From contig WBOU01000003.1 in assembly GCA_009268125.1 (NCBI GenBank), forward strand, positions 124,001 to 188,000: a stretch of 64,000 bases of DNA, in the 5' to 3' direction. The position numbers were made by a program, and so were the translations under genes. Source of the DNA: Chloroflexia bacterium SDU3-3. GTDB taxonomy: Bacteria > Chloroflexota > Chloroflexia > Chloroflexales > Roseiflexaceae. The notes below the pieces were generated by a model that saw only the letters and a program-made list of their open reading frames with translations, ran no database searches and was not told the origin of the DNA. Positions 44,481 to 52,481 of this stretch are shown one piece after another (the stretch's first letter is position 1; each line of letters starts with the position of its first letter).

Positions 44481-44498
44481 TTCTGTAACGTTTCAGAA
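44481..44498. promoter_or_regulatory. Putative LacI-family operator
   Basis: ttctgtaacgtttcagaa is a near-perfect palindrome centred on AACGTT, the central CpG typical of LacI-family sites. It lies between the divergent MFS and LacI-type genes and overlaps the -35 region of the latter. Confidence 0.65.
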
Positions 44499-44519
44499 TT
44501 GTAGCAGACATGGTATACT
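44491..44519 (+). promoter_or_regulatory. Promoter of the LacI-type gene
   Basis: TTTCAG (44491-44496), 17-base spacer, TATACT (44514-44519), 30 bases before the ATG. The operator covers the -35 box, predicting autorepression. Confidence 0.5.
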
Positions 44520-44548
44520 CCGTCTATCTGCCGAAAGAAGGATCTTGC

Positions 44549-45640
44549 ATGCCCAAGCAGCAACCAGCAGCGCGCGCGCGGGTGCGCATCAGCGACGTCG
44601 CGGCGGCGCTGGGCGTCGCCGTCTCCACCGTCTCCAACGCCTACAACCGCCCCGACCAGCTCTCCGCCGAGCTGCGCGAGCGCGTGCTGGCCACCGCCGC
44701 CCAGCTGGGCTACCCCGGCCCCAGCGCCGTGGCCCGCAGCCTGCGCCAGCAGCGCGCCGACGCGGTGGGCGTGATCTTCGCCGAGCGCCTCTCCTACGCC
44801 TTCGACGACCCGGCGTCCGCCCAGGTGCTGGCCGGCATCGCCAGCGCGCTAGAGGAGGCCCGCCTCGGCCTGCTGCTGGTGCCCGGCAGATCCGACAGCA
44901 CCACCACCGTCGAGCGCGCCCTGGTCGATGGCTTCATCGTCTACTCCATCCTGGAGACCGACCCGATCGTCACCGCCGCGCTGGCCCGCCGCATCCCCAC
45001 CGTGCTGCTCGACCAGCCGCCGCGCGCCGGGGTGCCCTCCATCACCATCGACGACGCCGACGGCGCTCGGCAGGCCGCCGAACACCTGCTGCGCCACGGC
45101 CACCGCCGCCTCGCCATCATCACCGACCGCCTCACCGAGCCGACGGCGGGCGAGCCTCCACCGCTCTCGCTGCACCAGCAGGCCGAGCAGACCTTCTTCG
45201 TGACCCAGATGCGCTTCCGGGGCTACCGCGCCGCCATCGAGCAGGCGGGCATCGCCTGGCCCGACGTGCAGATCGTCGAGCGCGACGACAACAGCGAGGC
45301 CGACGGCGCTTCGGCCATGCGCGCCCTGCTGGGCGACCCGCCCACCGCCGTGCTCTGCCTCACCGACAGGCTGGCCCTGGGGGCCATGCGCGCCGCCCAG
45401 CAGGCCGGGCTGCACGTGCCGCGCGACATCTCGATCGTCGGCTTCGACGACATCCCCGAAACCGCCACCTGCACCCCGCCGCTCACCACCATCCGCCAGG
45501 CCCACCGCGAGAAAGGCAGGCTGGCCGGGCAGGCCCTGCTGGCCCTGCTGCGCCACCAGGGCCAGGTAGCCCACACCAACCTGCCGGTCCAGCTCGTCGA
45601 GCGCGGCTCCAGCGGGCCAGCGCCCCGCAGCCCCGCATAG
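44549..45640 (+). CDS. LacI-family transcriptional regulator
   Basis: 363 residues. HTH at 13-35 (RISDVAAALGVAVSTVSNAYNRP) with hinge helix SAVARSLRQQRA, followed by a periplasmic-binding-protein-like sensor domain (DAVGVIFAERLSY, GFIVYSILETDP, RFRGYRAAIEQAGI, ISIVGFDDIPETATCTPPLTTI). The ATG at 44549 has AGAAGGA upstream. An in-frame start at 44510 precedes the promoter -10 and is rejected. It probably represses the divergent MFS gene and itself through the site at 44481. The effector is unknown. A short direct repeat (gcaggaaaaccagcgcgg type, near 45642 and 45743) lies downstream. Confidence 0.93.
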   Translation: MPKQQPAARARVRISDVAAALGVAVSTVSNAYNRPDQLSAELRERVLATAAQLGYPGPSAVARSLRQQRADAVGVIFAERLSYAFDDPASAQVLAGIASALEEARLGLLLVPGRSDSTTTVERALVDGFIVYSILETDPIVTAALARRIPTVLLDQPPRAGVPSITIDDADGARQAAEHLLRHGHRRLAIITDRLTEPTAGEPPPLSLHQQAEQTFFVTQMRFRGYRAAIEQAGIAWPDVQIVERDDNSEADGASAMRALLGDPPTAVLCLTDRLALGAMRAAQQAGLHVPRDISIVGFDDIPETATCTPPLTTIRQAHREKGRLAGQALLALLRHQGQVAHTNLPVQLVERGSSGPAPRSPA

Positions 45641-45804
45641 GGCAGGAAAAACCAGCGCGGCAGCGCGGCCCAGGCCCTCGCGCTGCGGGCTGGATCATGG
45701 CCAGCCGCCACCCTGCGGCACCTTCGCCGGATGGGCAGAGCGGCAGGAAAACCAGCGCGGTACAGCTCTTGCACCATACATCCGCCATACGCCCCATGGC
45801 GGTA

Positions 45805-45813
45805 TGCTACAAT
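45805..45813 (+). promoter_or_regulatory. Extended -10 promoter
   Basis: TGCTACAAT (TGn plus TACAAT) about 40 bases upstream of the small gene at 45852. No clear -35. Confidence 0.45.
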
Positions 45814-45851
45814 ACAGACCCGAACCGCCATATATGTCAGAGGAGACAGCT

Positions 45852-46073
45852 ATGTTCACGGTTGATGATATTCTCGCCTACACCGAGCGCGTGATCGCCG
45901 AAGACCGGCTCTCCGCCAACCGCGCGGGCCTGGCCAACACCCAGCGCGCCTGCGGGTTCTTGCTGGCCGCAGCCCAGGCCGCAGGCGACAAAGACACCGC
46001 GCGGCGCTTCCAGGTGCTCGCGGCCCAGGCCGCCAACTTCAACGAGCAGCTCGGCGAGCAGAAATCGCGCTAG
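45852..46073 (+). CDS. Small helical protein of unknown function
   Basis: 73 residues, MFTVDDILAYTERVIAEDRL onward, wholly alpha-helical in appearance and Ala-rich, without Cys clusters or membrane span. The ATG has GAGGAGA upstream, and the frame shows GC-rich third positions like neighbouring genes. It lies 81 bases before the threonine dehydratase gene and may share its transcript. Family not recognised. Confidence 0.7.
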   Translation: MFTVDDILAYTERVIAEDRLSANRAGLANTQRACGFLLAAAQAAGDKDTARRFQVLAAQAANFNEQLGEQKSR

Positions 46074-46154
46074 GCGCGGGCCATCATCCAACGCGCGCGG
46101 CATAGCTTGGGGCGGGAATCCTCTGCGCCGAGCAGCGCTCAACAGAATAGAGCC

Positions 46155-47390
46155 ATGACCATCTCACTTGCCGACATCCAGACCGCGCGCGCCACCCTGC
46201 GCGAGATCATCTACCCCACCCCCATCCTGCCGGATGAGCGCCTGGGCCAAGAGCTAGGCGTCCACGTCTACTACAAGGCCGAGAACACCCAGCGCAGCGG
46301 GTCGTTCAAAGTGCGCGGCGCGTACAACAAGATCGCCCAGCTGCCGCCCGAGGAGCGGGCGCGCGGTGTGGTGGCGCACTCGGCGGGCAACCACGCCCAG
46401 GGCGTGGCGCTGGCCGCCCAGGCTCTGGGCATCCCGGCCACCATCGTCATGCCCGAGCGTGCCCCGCTCACCAAGGTGATGTCCACCAAGCGCTACGGTG
46501 CCGAGGTCGTGCTGTCCGGGGCCAGCTTCGACGATGCCGGGGCCACGGCCTACGCCATCCAGAAGGAGCGCGGCCTCACCTTCGTGCACGCCTTCAACGA
46601 CGAGCACGTGATCGCCGGGCAGGGCACCATCGGGCTGGAGATCGCCGAGGCCCTGCCCGACCTCTCCACCATGGTGGTGCCGATCGGCGGCGGCGGCCTG
46701 ATCAGCGGCATCGCCATCGCGCTCAAGGCGCTCATACCCGGCGTGCGGATCGTGGGGGTGCAGGCCGCAGGCTGCGCGCCCGTGCAGGCATCGCTGGCCC
46801 AAGGCCAGCCCGTCACATGGCCCACCGCCAACACCATCGCCGACGGCATCGCCGTCAAGCGCCCCGGCGACAAGACCCTCCCGCTGATCGCCGAGCTGGT
46901 GGACGAGGTCGTCACTGTCACCGACGACGAGATCTGCCGCGCCATCGCCTACTGCGCCCAGAACGTGCGCCTGGTAGTGGAGGGCGCGGGGGCCGCTGGC
47001 CTAGCCGCGCTGCTGGGCGGCAAGATCAGCCTGCGCCAGGGCGAGTCGGTCTGCCCCATCCTGTGTGGCGGCAACATCGACGGCAACCTGCTGGCCCGCG
47101 TGATCGAGCAGGCGCTGCTCAAGCAAGGCCGCTACATCCTGCTGCGCACCACTATCGAGGATCGCCCCGGCAACCTGGCCCCGCTGATCAGCCGGGTGGC
47201 CGAGGCCGGGGCCAACGTGGTCGACATCGTCCACCGCCGCGCCGTGTGGCTCGGCCCCGTCGACCGCGTGGGCATTGAGATGATCCTAGAAGTGCGCGAC
47301 GAGGCCCACGGGCAACAGGTGCTCCAGCACATCACCGAAGCAGGCTACCAGGCCGAGCGCGGCGGCACCCAGGTCTGGCCTGGCTACTAG
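46155..47390 (+). CDS. ilvA: Threonine dehydratase (threonine ammonia-lyase)
   Basis: 411 residues. PLP enzyme converting threonine to 2-oxobutanoate and ammonia, the first step toward isoleucine. PLP Lys52 lies in SGSFKVRGAYN. HSAGNHAQGVALAAQ and the phosphate loop VPIGGGGLISG are typical. The C-terminus (ILLRTTIEDRPGNLAPLISRV...) is a single ACT domain, the short architecture shared by several catabolic and biosynthetic enzymes, so isoleucine feedback control cannot be settled. The start is the ATG at 46155. The upstream in-frame start at 46107 has no ribosome site. Confidence 0.94.
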   Translation: MTISLADIQTARATLREIIYPTPILPDERLGQELGVHVYYKAENTQRSGSFKVRGAYNKIAQLPPEERARGVVAHSAGNHAQGVALAAQALGIPATIVMPERAPLTKVMSTKRYGAEVVLSGASFDDAGATAYAIQKERGLTFVHAFNDEHVIAGQGTIGLEIAEALPDLSTMVVPIGGGGLISGIAIALKALIPGVRIVGVQAAGCAPVQASLAQGQPVTWPTANTIADGIAVKRPGDKTLPLIAELVDEVVTVTDDEICRAIAYCAQNVRLVVEGAGAAGLAALLGGKISLRQGESVCPILCGGNIDGNLLARVIEQALLKQGRYILLRTTIEDRPGNLAPLISRVAEAGANVVDIVHRRAVWLGPVDRVGIEMILEVRDEAHGQQVLQHITEAGYQAERGGTQVWPGY

Positions 47391-47433
47391 CCGTCCCGCC
47401 GCCCTCAGCACATCCCAGCAGAAGGAGCACCCG

Positions 47434-48063
47434 TTGAGCCAACCAGGATCGCCGCTGCCACCCGGCCCCCAGAAAAAAGCCCTGCCCGGCTGGGCGCTGG
47501 CCATGATCGCCATCTTCAGCGGACTGATCGTCCTGTGCGTCGTCGCCGGCGTGGTCGGCGTGTTTGTCATGAACGCGCTCGGCTCGGAGGTGGGCAACAT
47601 CAACCCATTTAAGCAGCTGGGTGGCACAGCGGAGAGCGCCCAGCCCACCCAGCAGGCCGTCGACACAGCCAGCGCCCAGGCGCTCGGCGCGCCGGTGTCC
47701 AGCGGCAGCCTCACGCTGGTGGTGAAGAGCGCCGCGCCCGCCGCCAGCGCCGACGCCGAGCTTCCGCCCGAGGAAGGCAGCACCTACTACAGCATCCAGG
47801 CCGAGATCAGCAATACCTCGGGCGAGGACGTCTTCTTCAACGGCTACGATACCTACATCCAAGATGCCAAAGGCGCAATCTACAAGCTCAGCCCGTTCGC
47901 CCTGGCCTCGGCGGGCGTGCAGAGCGCCGCCGTCTTCCAGCATATCGCGGCGCACAGCACCACCAGCATCACGCTCGACTACGAGGTGCCACTGGATGCC
48001 AGCGGGCTCTACTGGGTGACGCAGACCCAGAGCGCCACCCCAGCGGTGGTCAGGCTACCCTAG
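47434..48063 (+). CDS. Membrane-anchored protein with DUF4352-like domain
   Basis: 209 residues. A Pro-rich head and one membrane helix near 20-46 (WALAMIAIFSGLIVLCVVAGVVGVFV) precede a Ser/Thr/Ala linker and an extracytoplasmic beta-sandwich of about 110 residues (YYSIQAEISNTSGEDVFFNGYDTYIQDAKGAIY) with the look of telokin-like DUF4352 domains. The start is a TTG at 47434 with AAGGAG seven bases upstream. No ATG in frame fits. It follows ilvA by 43 bases. Function unknown. Confidence 0.78.
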   Translation: MSQPGSPLPPGPQKKALPGWALAMIAIFSGLIVLCVVAGVVGVFVMNALGSEVGNINPFKQLGGTAESAQPTQQAVDTASAQALGAPVSSGSLTLVVKSAAPAASADAELPPEEGSTYYSIQAEISNTSGEDVFFNGYDTYIQDAKGAIYKLSPFALASAGVQSAAVFQHIAAHSTTSITLDYEVPLDASGLYWVTQTQSATPAVVRLP

Positions 48064-48091
48064 CGCCGATCGTACGCAGCAGCGCCGTTTC

Positions 48092-48117
48092 GCCGCCCTG
48101 GCAGCCGCCGGGGCGGC
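48092..48117 (+). terminator. Terminator after the DUF4352-like gene
   Basis: gccgccc (48092-48098) pairs with gggcggc (48111-48117), followed by gcatttatt. About 28 bases after the stop. Confidence 0.5.
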
Positions 48118-48120
48118 GCA

Positions 48121-48141
48121 TTTATTGCGGCCCGCAATAAA
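48121..48141. promoter_or_regulatory. 21-bp palindrome upstream of the 72-residue protein
   Basis: tttattgcgg, one central c, then ccgcaataaa: two perfect ten-base arms. It lies just upstream of a likely promoter (TATACT at 48169-48174) for the 48210 gene and may be an operator. A second hairpin of the preceding terminator is the alternative. Confidence 0.45.
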
Positions 48142-48209
48142 CGTAACTTACTGGTAACACAGCCTTCCTATACTTAGCCCTACACACAAGCAGCCAAGGA
48201 GACAAGGAC

Positions 48210-48428
48210 ATGGGCCAGCGCCGAATCGAATCATTTTTATTGCGCATTGTGATCGAAGACCGCCCCAATAATGAGTGGCGTGGTCGTGTCCAGCACGTCA
48301 GCACGGGGATCGAGGAGCACTTCGAGTCGATGGCCGACCTGCTCCGCTTCCTCCAGAGCCAGGCCATCTTCGACGAGACGGCCCTGCCGCAGCCGATGCC
48401 GAAGTCGCTGACCACATCAAACATCTAG
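48210..48428 (+). CDS. Small conserved-looking protein (72 aa)
   Basis: MGQRRIESFLLRIVIEDRPN onward. A compact beta-beta-alpha pattern: FLLRIVIED, WRGRVQHVSTG, then MADLLRFLQSQAIF. AAGGAG lies nine bases before the ATG, a promoter-like TATACT is upstream, and a strong terminator follows, so it looks like a real single gene. It is convergent with the giant regulator. I recall small proteins of this kind near MalT/BTAD-type regulators in Chloroflexota, but this is a memory-based association. Function unknown. Confidence 0.7.
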   Translation: MGQRRIESFLLRIVIEDRPNNEWRGRVQHVSTGIEEHFESMADLLRFLQSQAIFDETALPQPMPKSLTTSNI

Positions 48429-48464
48429 TCGATTCCTGCGCCCTGGCTTGGTCATACCGCATAC

Positions 48465-48517
48465 AAAAGCCGACGGTCGGTGGTGGCGCTGTCCTTCCAC
48501 CCCGACCGTCGGCTTTT
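48465..48517. terminator. Strong bidirectional rho-independent terminator
   Basis: Perfect 16-base arms (48465-48480 with 48502-48517) made of aaaagccgacggtcgg and its complement, giving a T run on either strand. It lies between the convergent genes ending at 48428 and 48537. Confidence 0.9.
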
Positions 48518-48536
48518 TGCACCATGGCGGCGCTCG

Positions 48537-51500
48537 CTACTCGCGCGGCATACGGCCCTCGCTGGCCTCGCGGATGGCCTGAAACAGCGCCGAGGTCTCG
48601 GGCAGCGGCTCGACGCCCAGATCCTGGGCCAGCACTGCCACACAGCGGTTGTACAGCCGCAGCGCCGTGCTACGCTCGCCTAGATACAGGTGGGCGTTCA
48701 TCAGCAGCCGGTAGGCATCCTCCTGAGCCTGGTCGTGCTCCAGCACGCGCCAGCCGAGGCCAATAGCCTCGTGGGCCAGGCCCTCCTCAAGCAGCAGGTT
48801 CCCCAGGCGGATGGCCGTCTCGTTGAACAGCAGCAGCAGGCGCTCGCGCTCCACCACCGTCCAGTCCTCATACATGTTATCGGGCAGGTACGGCCCGCCA
48901 TACAGGCCGATCGCCCGCCGATAGGAGATCACCGCATTCTGCCGGTGCCCGTTCAGATCGGCCTCGCGACCCTCCTCCGCCGCCGTCACAAAGGCCATCG
49001 AGTCCAGCTCATAGTCGGCGGCCAGGTTGAAGGTGTAGGTATCGGCCTGCTGCACCAGGTACGACGAGGGCGCACCGTCGGGCCGATCTGGCTCGATCGC
49101 CTTGCTCATGCGGTTGATCGTCACACGCAGGTTGTTGGCCGCCGCCTCAGCGTCCATCTCGGGCCACAGCGTCTCCAGCAGCCACTCGCGCGGCATGGTC
49201 TTCCCGCGCTCGGTGATCAGGATCTGGAACAGCTGCCGCGCCTTGCTGCTGCGCCAGTCGCGGTCCTTCACCTCTTGGTCGCCGCGCCAGAGCGCGAACG
49301 AGCCAAGCGTGCGCACCCGCAGCGTGTACGATGGCCGGTACACCAGCCGCCCCAGCGAGTCCTCGGCGGCCTGGCGCACGGTGGCGTCGCGGTCCTTCAG
49401 CAGGGCGCGCAGCGCCGCGTAGGCGTTGGTGGCGCTCATGTCGCCCAGCAGCCGCGCCGCGCTGGCCCGCACGCCGGGCTGGGTATCGGTCAGCAGCTCC
49501 TGCAGCACCGCCGCCGCCTGATCGGGGATCTGCCGCCGCAGCACGTAGCCCACCGTCGGCCCCTCGATCCGGGCCAGCAGGGCCGCGCGCGACACCTGGG
49601 ACACCACGGCATTTGGCAGCATCGGCAGGTAGCGGTGGTCATCGGCCACCATCAGGCCCCAGCCAGCGCGCAGCGACTCCTCCTCAAGCGCGGCATCGCC
49701 CGCCTGCCCGGCGAGGTAGGCCACGTACAGCCAGGCGCAGGCCAGATACTGGCGGTAGCCGCTGGCCTGCATCTGCCGCACAATATCAAGCGTCAGCGTC
49801 AGCGCGCGCTGGGTGTTGCCGCTCTCGCCGTAGAGGATGGCCAGCAGCAGCCACATGCGCAGGTCGGGCGACTTGCCAGCCGTATCCTGCAGGCGGCGCA
49901 GCGCGCCGTTCAGGTCGCCATCCATGGGCTGGTGGCCGCGCAGGAAGGTGGCGTACAGCTCAACCACATTCAGCTGGGCCAGCGCCACCGTCTCGCCAAA
50001 GCTGCTGTAGAGCGTGCGGGCCTGGGCCAGGTAGGTGATCGACTCGTCGATCCGGCCCTGCAGCGTGAACAGCAGGCCCAGCTGCCCGGCGCTATAGGCC
50101 ACCATAATATGCTGGTCGTACTCGCTGAGGTGCTGCTGGGCCTCAAGCGACAGGCCGATGCCATCGCTCACCAGGCCCTGCTGGTACAGCGCCAGCCCCT
50201 TCAGACGCAGCAGGTTCTGCCGCAGCCGGTCATCCAGATCGATCGATGACAGGCCCAGCGCGTCGTCGATCGCGGCGATCGCCTCGACCGGGCGGCCCAG
50301 CTTGGTGCTGATGCCTGCAACCAGCATGGAGAGCATCCAGCGCCACGCCGGGTTGAGCGGGAAGGTCGCGGCCTGCCGCGCCACCTTGAGCGCGCCAGTC
50401 TCGCGCCCGCGCCCAAAGAGCATGGCGCTCACGCACACCCGCGAGGCCCCGATCGACCAGTCGTCGCGCAGGCGGTTGGCCAGCATGCACACGCGCTGGG
50501 GCAGCCACTCGTTCTCGCCCGGGCGCGTCTGCCAGAACAGGATGGCGGCCAGATCGCCCAGCGCGCGCATCTCGCGCTCGTACATGCGCGCCTCGTCGTA
50601 CAGGTCGACGGCGCGGCGCAGCACCTGCTGGGCAGCGATCGCATCGGTGGATGCCATGCTCAACCCGTAGATATGCAGCAGATCTGGCTCGCGCTCGCGC
50701 ACATTCAGCGGCAGCTGCTCGATCCAGCGGCGCACGGTGTCGCGGCGCGGGGTGCGCAGCAGCGGCCAGGCCCGCTCGCGCAGCGCCCGGATGAGGTCGG
50801 TGGTGTCGCGCGCCGCCACGTAGTGCTCGATCGCCGACTCAAGGTCGCCGCGCGACTCGAACACCTGCCCGAAGCGGCGCTGCAGCACGCGCAGGCCGAT
50901 ATCATCCAGCTCGCTCACCGTGCTGCGCAGCAGCAGCTCGCGCCACAGCGGGTGGAAGCGCATGCGGATGCCCTGCTCGTCCAGCGGCAGGATGGGCAGG
51001 CCCAGCACACGGGCGCGCTGCAGCAGGTAGTTCACATCCTCGCTCTGCAGCACCTCGGCCAGCAGATCGGAGTCGAACGAGTTGGGGATGGCGGCCAGGC
51101 GCAGGAAGTCAATGATATCGTGCGGCAGGTCGGCCAGCACCTCGGATGCCAGGTAGCTGAGCAGCTGCTCTTGGCTGCCGCCCAGGGCGCGCACAAACTC
51201 CTCGCGGCGGTTTGGCGGCTGGGCGGCCAGGGCGCGAGCCGCCAGCTGCACGCTCAGCGCCCAGCCCTCGGTGCGCTCAAGCAGCATGCGCATGCCGTCG
51301 GGGCTAAGCGCCACATTCTGCGCCGAGAGGATCTGCTGCACCTCGCGGGTGGTCAGGTGCAGCTGGCGCTGGGTGACCTCGACGATGCGGCCCTCGGCGC
51401 GCAGCCGTCCGAGCGGCGCAAACGAGGGGGCTCGGCGCGACGAGAGGATGATATGCAGCGTGGGCGGGGCGGCCCGCACCAGGTAGCCCAAGATCTGGGT

Positions 51501-51980
51501 GATGACGGCGGACTCGACCACCAGATGCAGGTCATCGATGATCAGGAAGGCGGCAGTCAGCACGCGGCGCTGGATGTCGCTGCACAGCGATCCGGCCACC
51601 AGCGGCCAGTCGCGGTCGAGGTTCGCCGCGCTGTGCAGGATGCGCCACGCATCGGTGCCCACCATGGGGAAGGCTGTCTGGATCGAGCCGATCAGGTAGG
51701 CCAGGAACATCGCGGTGTCGCGATCGCCGCTGTCAAGCGATAGCCAGCAGGTGGGTGCCCCAGTGCGATGCAGCTCCTGGTTCCACTGGGAAAGCAGGGT
51801 GGTCTTGCCATAGCCAGCCGGTGCCGTGATCAGTGTGAGCGGGTTCACACGAACATCGGACAGCAGGCCCTGGAGATCCTGACGGAGCAATACGCCAGCA
51901 CGTGGTGGCGGGGCGGTAAACTTGAGCGGGAGAAGGGCATGTGCGGTGCGCATGCGCTCGCCATGGGATACTGCAACCAT
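48537..51980 (-). CDS. Giant MalT/LuxR-like STAND regulator with HEAT repeats and OmpR-type HTH-BTAD end
   Basis: 1147 residues. The N-terminal STAND ATPase has Walker A TAPAGYGKTTL (52-62) and Walker B AFLIIDDLHLV near 142-152. A winged-helix part and a long TPR-like helical region (about 330-800) follow, then HEAT-like repeats near 810-880 (DTQPGVRASAARLLGDMSA, DRDATVRQAAEDSLGRL). The output part is a Trans_reg_C winged helix near 886-975 (TLGSFALWRGDQEVKDRDWR, ANNLRVTINRMSKA) and a BTAD domain to the end (ENLGVEPLPET-type motif as QDLGVEPLPETSAL). Such proteins couple ligand-induced oligomerisation to transcription activation. The ATG at 51980 is used; 51953 is possible. Target genes unknown, perhaps the adjacent small gene. 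Confidence 0.93.
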   Translation of the reverse strand: MVAVSHGERMRTAHALLPLKFTAPPPRAGVLLRQDLQGLLSDVRVNPLTLITAPAGYGKTTLLSQWNQELHRTGAPTCWLSLDSGDRDTAMFLAYLIGSIQTAFPMVGTDAWRILHSAANLDRDWPLVAGSLCSDIQRRVLTAAFLIIDDLHLVVESAVITQILGYLVRAAPPTLHIILSSRRAPSFAPLGRLRAEGRIVEVTQRQLHLTTREVQQILSAQNVALSPDGMRMLLERTEGWALSVQLAARALAAQPPNRREEFVRALGGSQEQLLSYLASEVLADLPHDIIDFLRLAAIPNSFDSDLLAEVLQSEDVNYLLQRARVLGLPILPLDEQGIRMRFHPLWRELLLRSTVSELDDIGLRVLQRRFGQVFESRGDLESAIEHYVAARDTTDLIRALRERAWPLLRTPRRDTVRRWIEQLPLNVREREPDLLHIYGLSMASTDAIAAQQVLRRAVDLYDEARMYEREMRALGDLAAILFWQTRPGENEWLPQRVCMLANRLRDDWSIGASRVCVSAMLFGRGRETGALKVARQAATFPLNPAWRWMLSMLVAGISTKLGRPVEAIAAIDDALGLSSIDLDDRLRQNLLRLKGLALYQQGLVSDGIGLSLEAQQHLSEYDQHIMVAYSAGQLGLLFTLQGRIDESITYLAQARTLYSSFGETVALAQLNVVELYATFLRGHQPMDGDLNGALRRLQDTAGKSPDLRMWLLLAILYGESGNTQRALTLTLDIVRQMQASGYRQYLACAWLYVAYLAGQAGDAALEEESLRAGWGLMVADDHRYLPMLPNAVVSQVSRAALLARIEGPTVGYVLRRQIPDQAAAVLQELLTDTQPGVRASAARLLGDMSATNAYAALRALLKDRDATVRQAAEDSLGRLVYRPSYTLRVRTLGSFALWRGDQEVKDRDWRSSKARQLFQILITERGKTMPREWLLETLWPEMDAEAAANNLRVTINRMSKAIEPDRPDGAPSSYLVQQADTYTFNLAADYELDSMAFVTAAEEGREADLNGHRQNAVISYRRAIGLYGGPYLPDNMYEDWTVVERERLLLLFNETAIRLGNLLLEEGLAHEAIGLGWRVLEHDQAQEDAYRLLMNAHLYLGERSTALRLYNRCVAVLAQDLGVEPLPETSALFQAIREASEGRMPRE

Positions 51981-52023
51981 CGCAGAGGCCTCGCTCTCTA
52001 CGTTATGTCAGACACTGGACTGG

Positions 52024-52052
52024 ATTATAGCATCCAGGTAACGTATGAATCG
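52024..52052 (-). promoter_or_regulatory. Promoter of the giant regulator
   Basis: On the minus strand an extended -10, TGCTATAAT (TATAAT at 52024-52029), with gattca (52047-52052) at 17 bases. In the rest of the 500-base gap 51981-52481 I see no gene, only a plus-strand TATAAT (52365-52370) that may serve the 52482 gene. Confidence 0.5.
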
Positions 52053-52481
52053 TGGCGATTTATCAGCAGGATTGCAATAGAACTGTGCTAAGCATATTCT
52101 AGTATACCACCTAACAGAACGCAATCCATTCATTTATGCCAATATGGCATCACATCCGTAAAGATAACACGATCCCAGCCATATATTCTTGACTCAGATC
52201 AAGCAGTTCATTCACGGGGTGCCACACCAACGATTTATGCTCTGTTAAACGCTGCCTCATGCTGAGATTCGCCGACCTGTAAACTATTCTTCGTGCCAGC
52301 CAGCATCCGCCCAGGCCGCACCGATGCTCCAGCATCACCACCAGCCCCCCAGATCGGCCATGGGTATAATAGAGTATTTTGCACATTTATGGTAGGATAG
52401 ACGAGCAGCATATGATGCTTCATAGGAGAGAAGAGAGAGAGTCGACTGTCCGCGAGTCTCTGAGAGAGAAGAGCATACACT

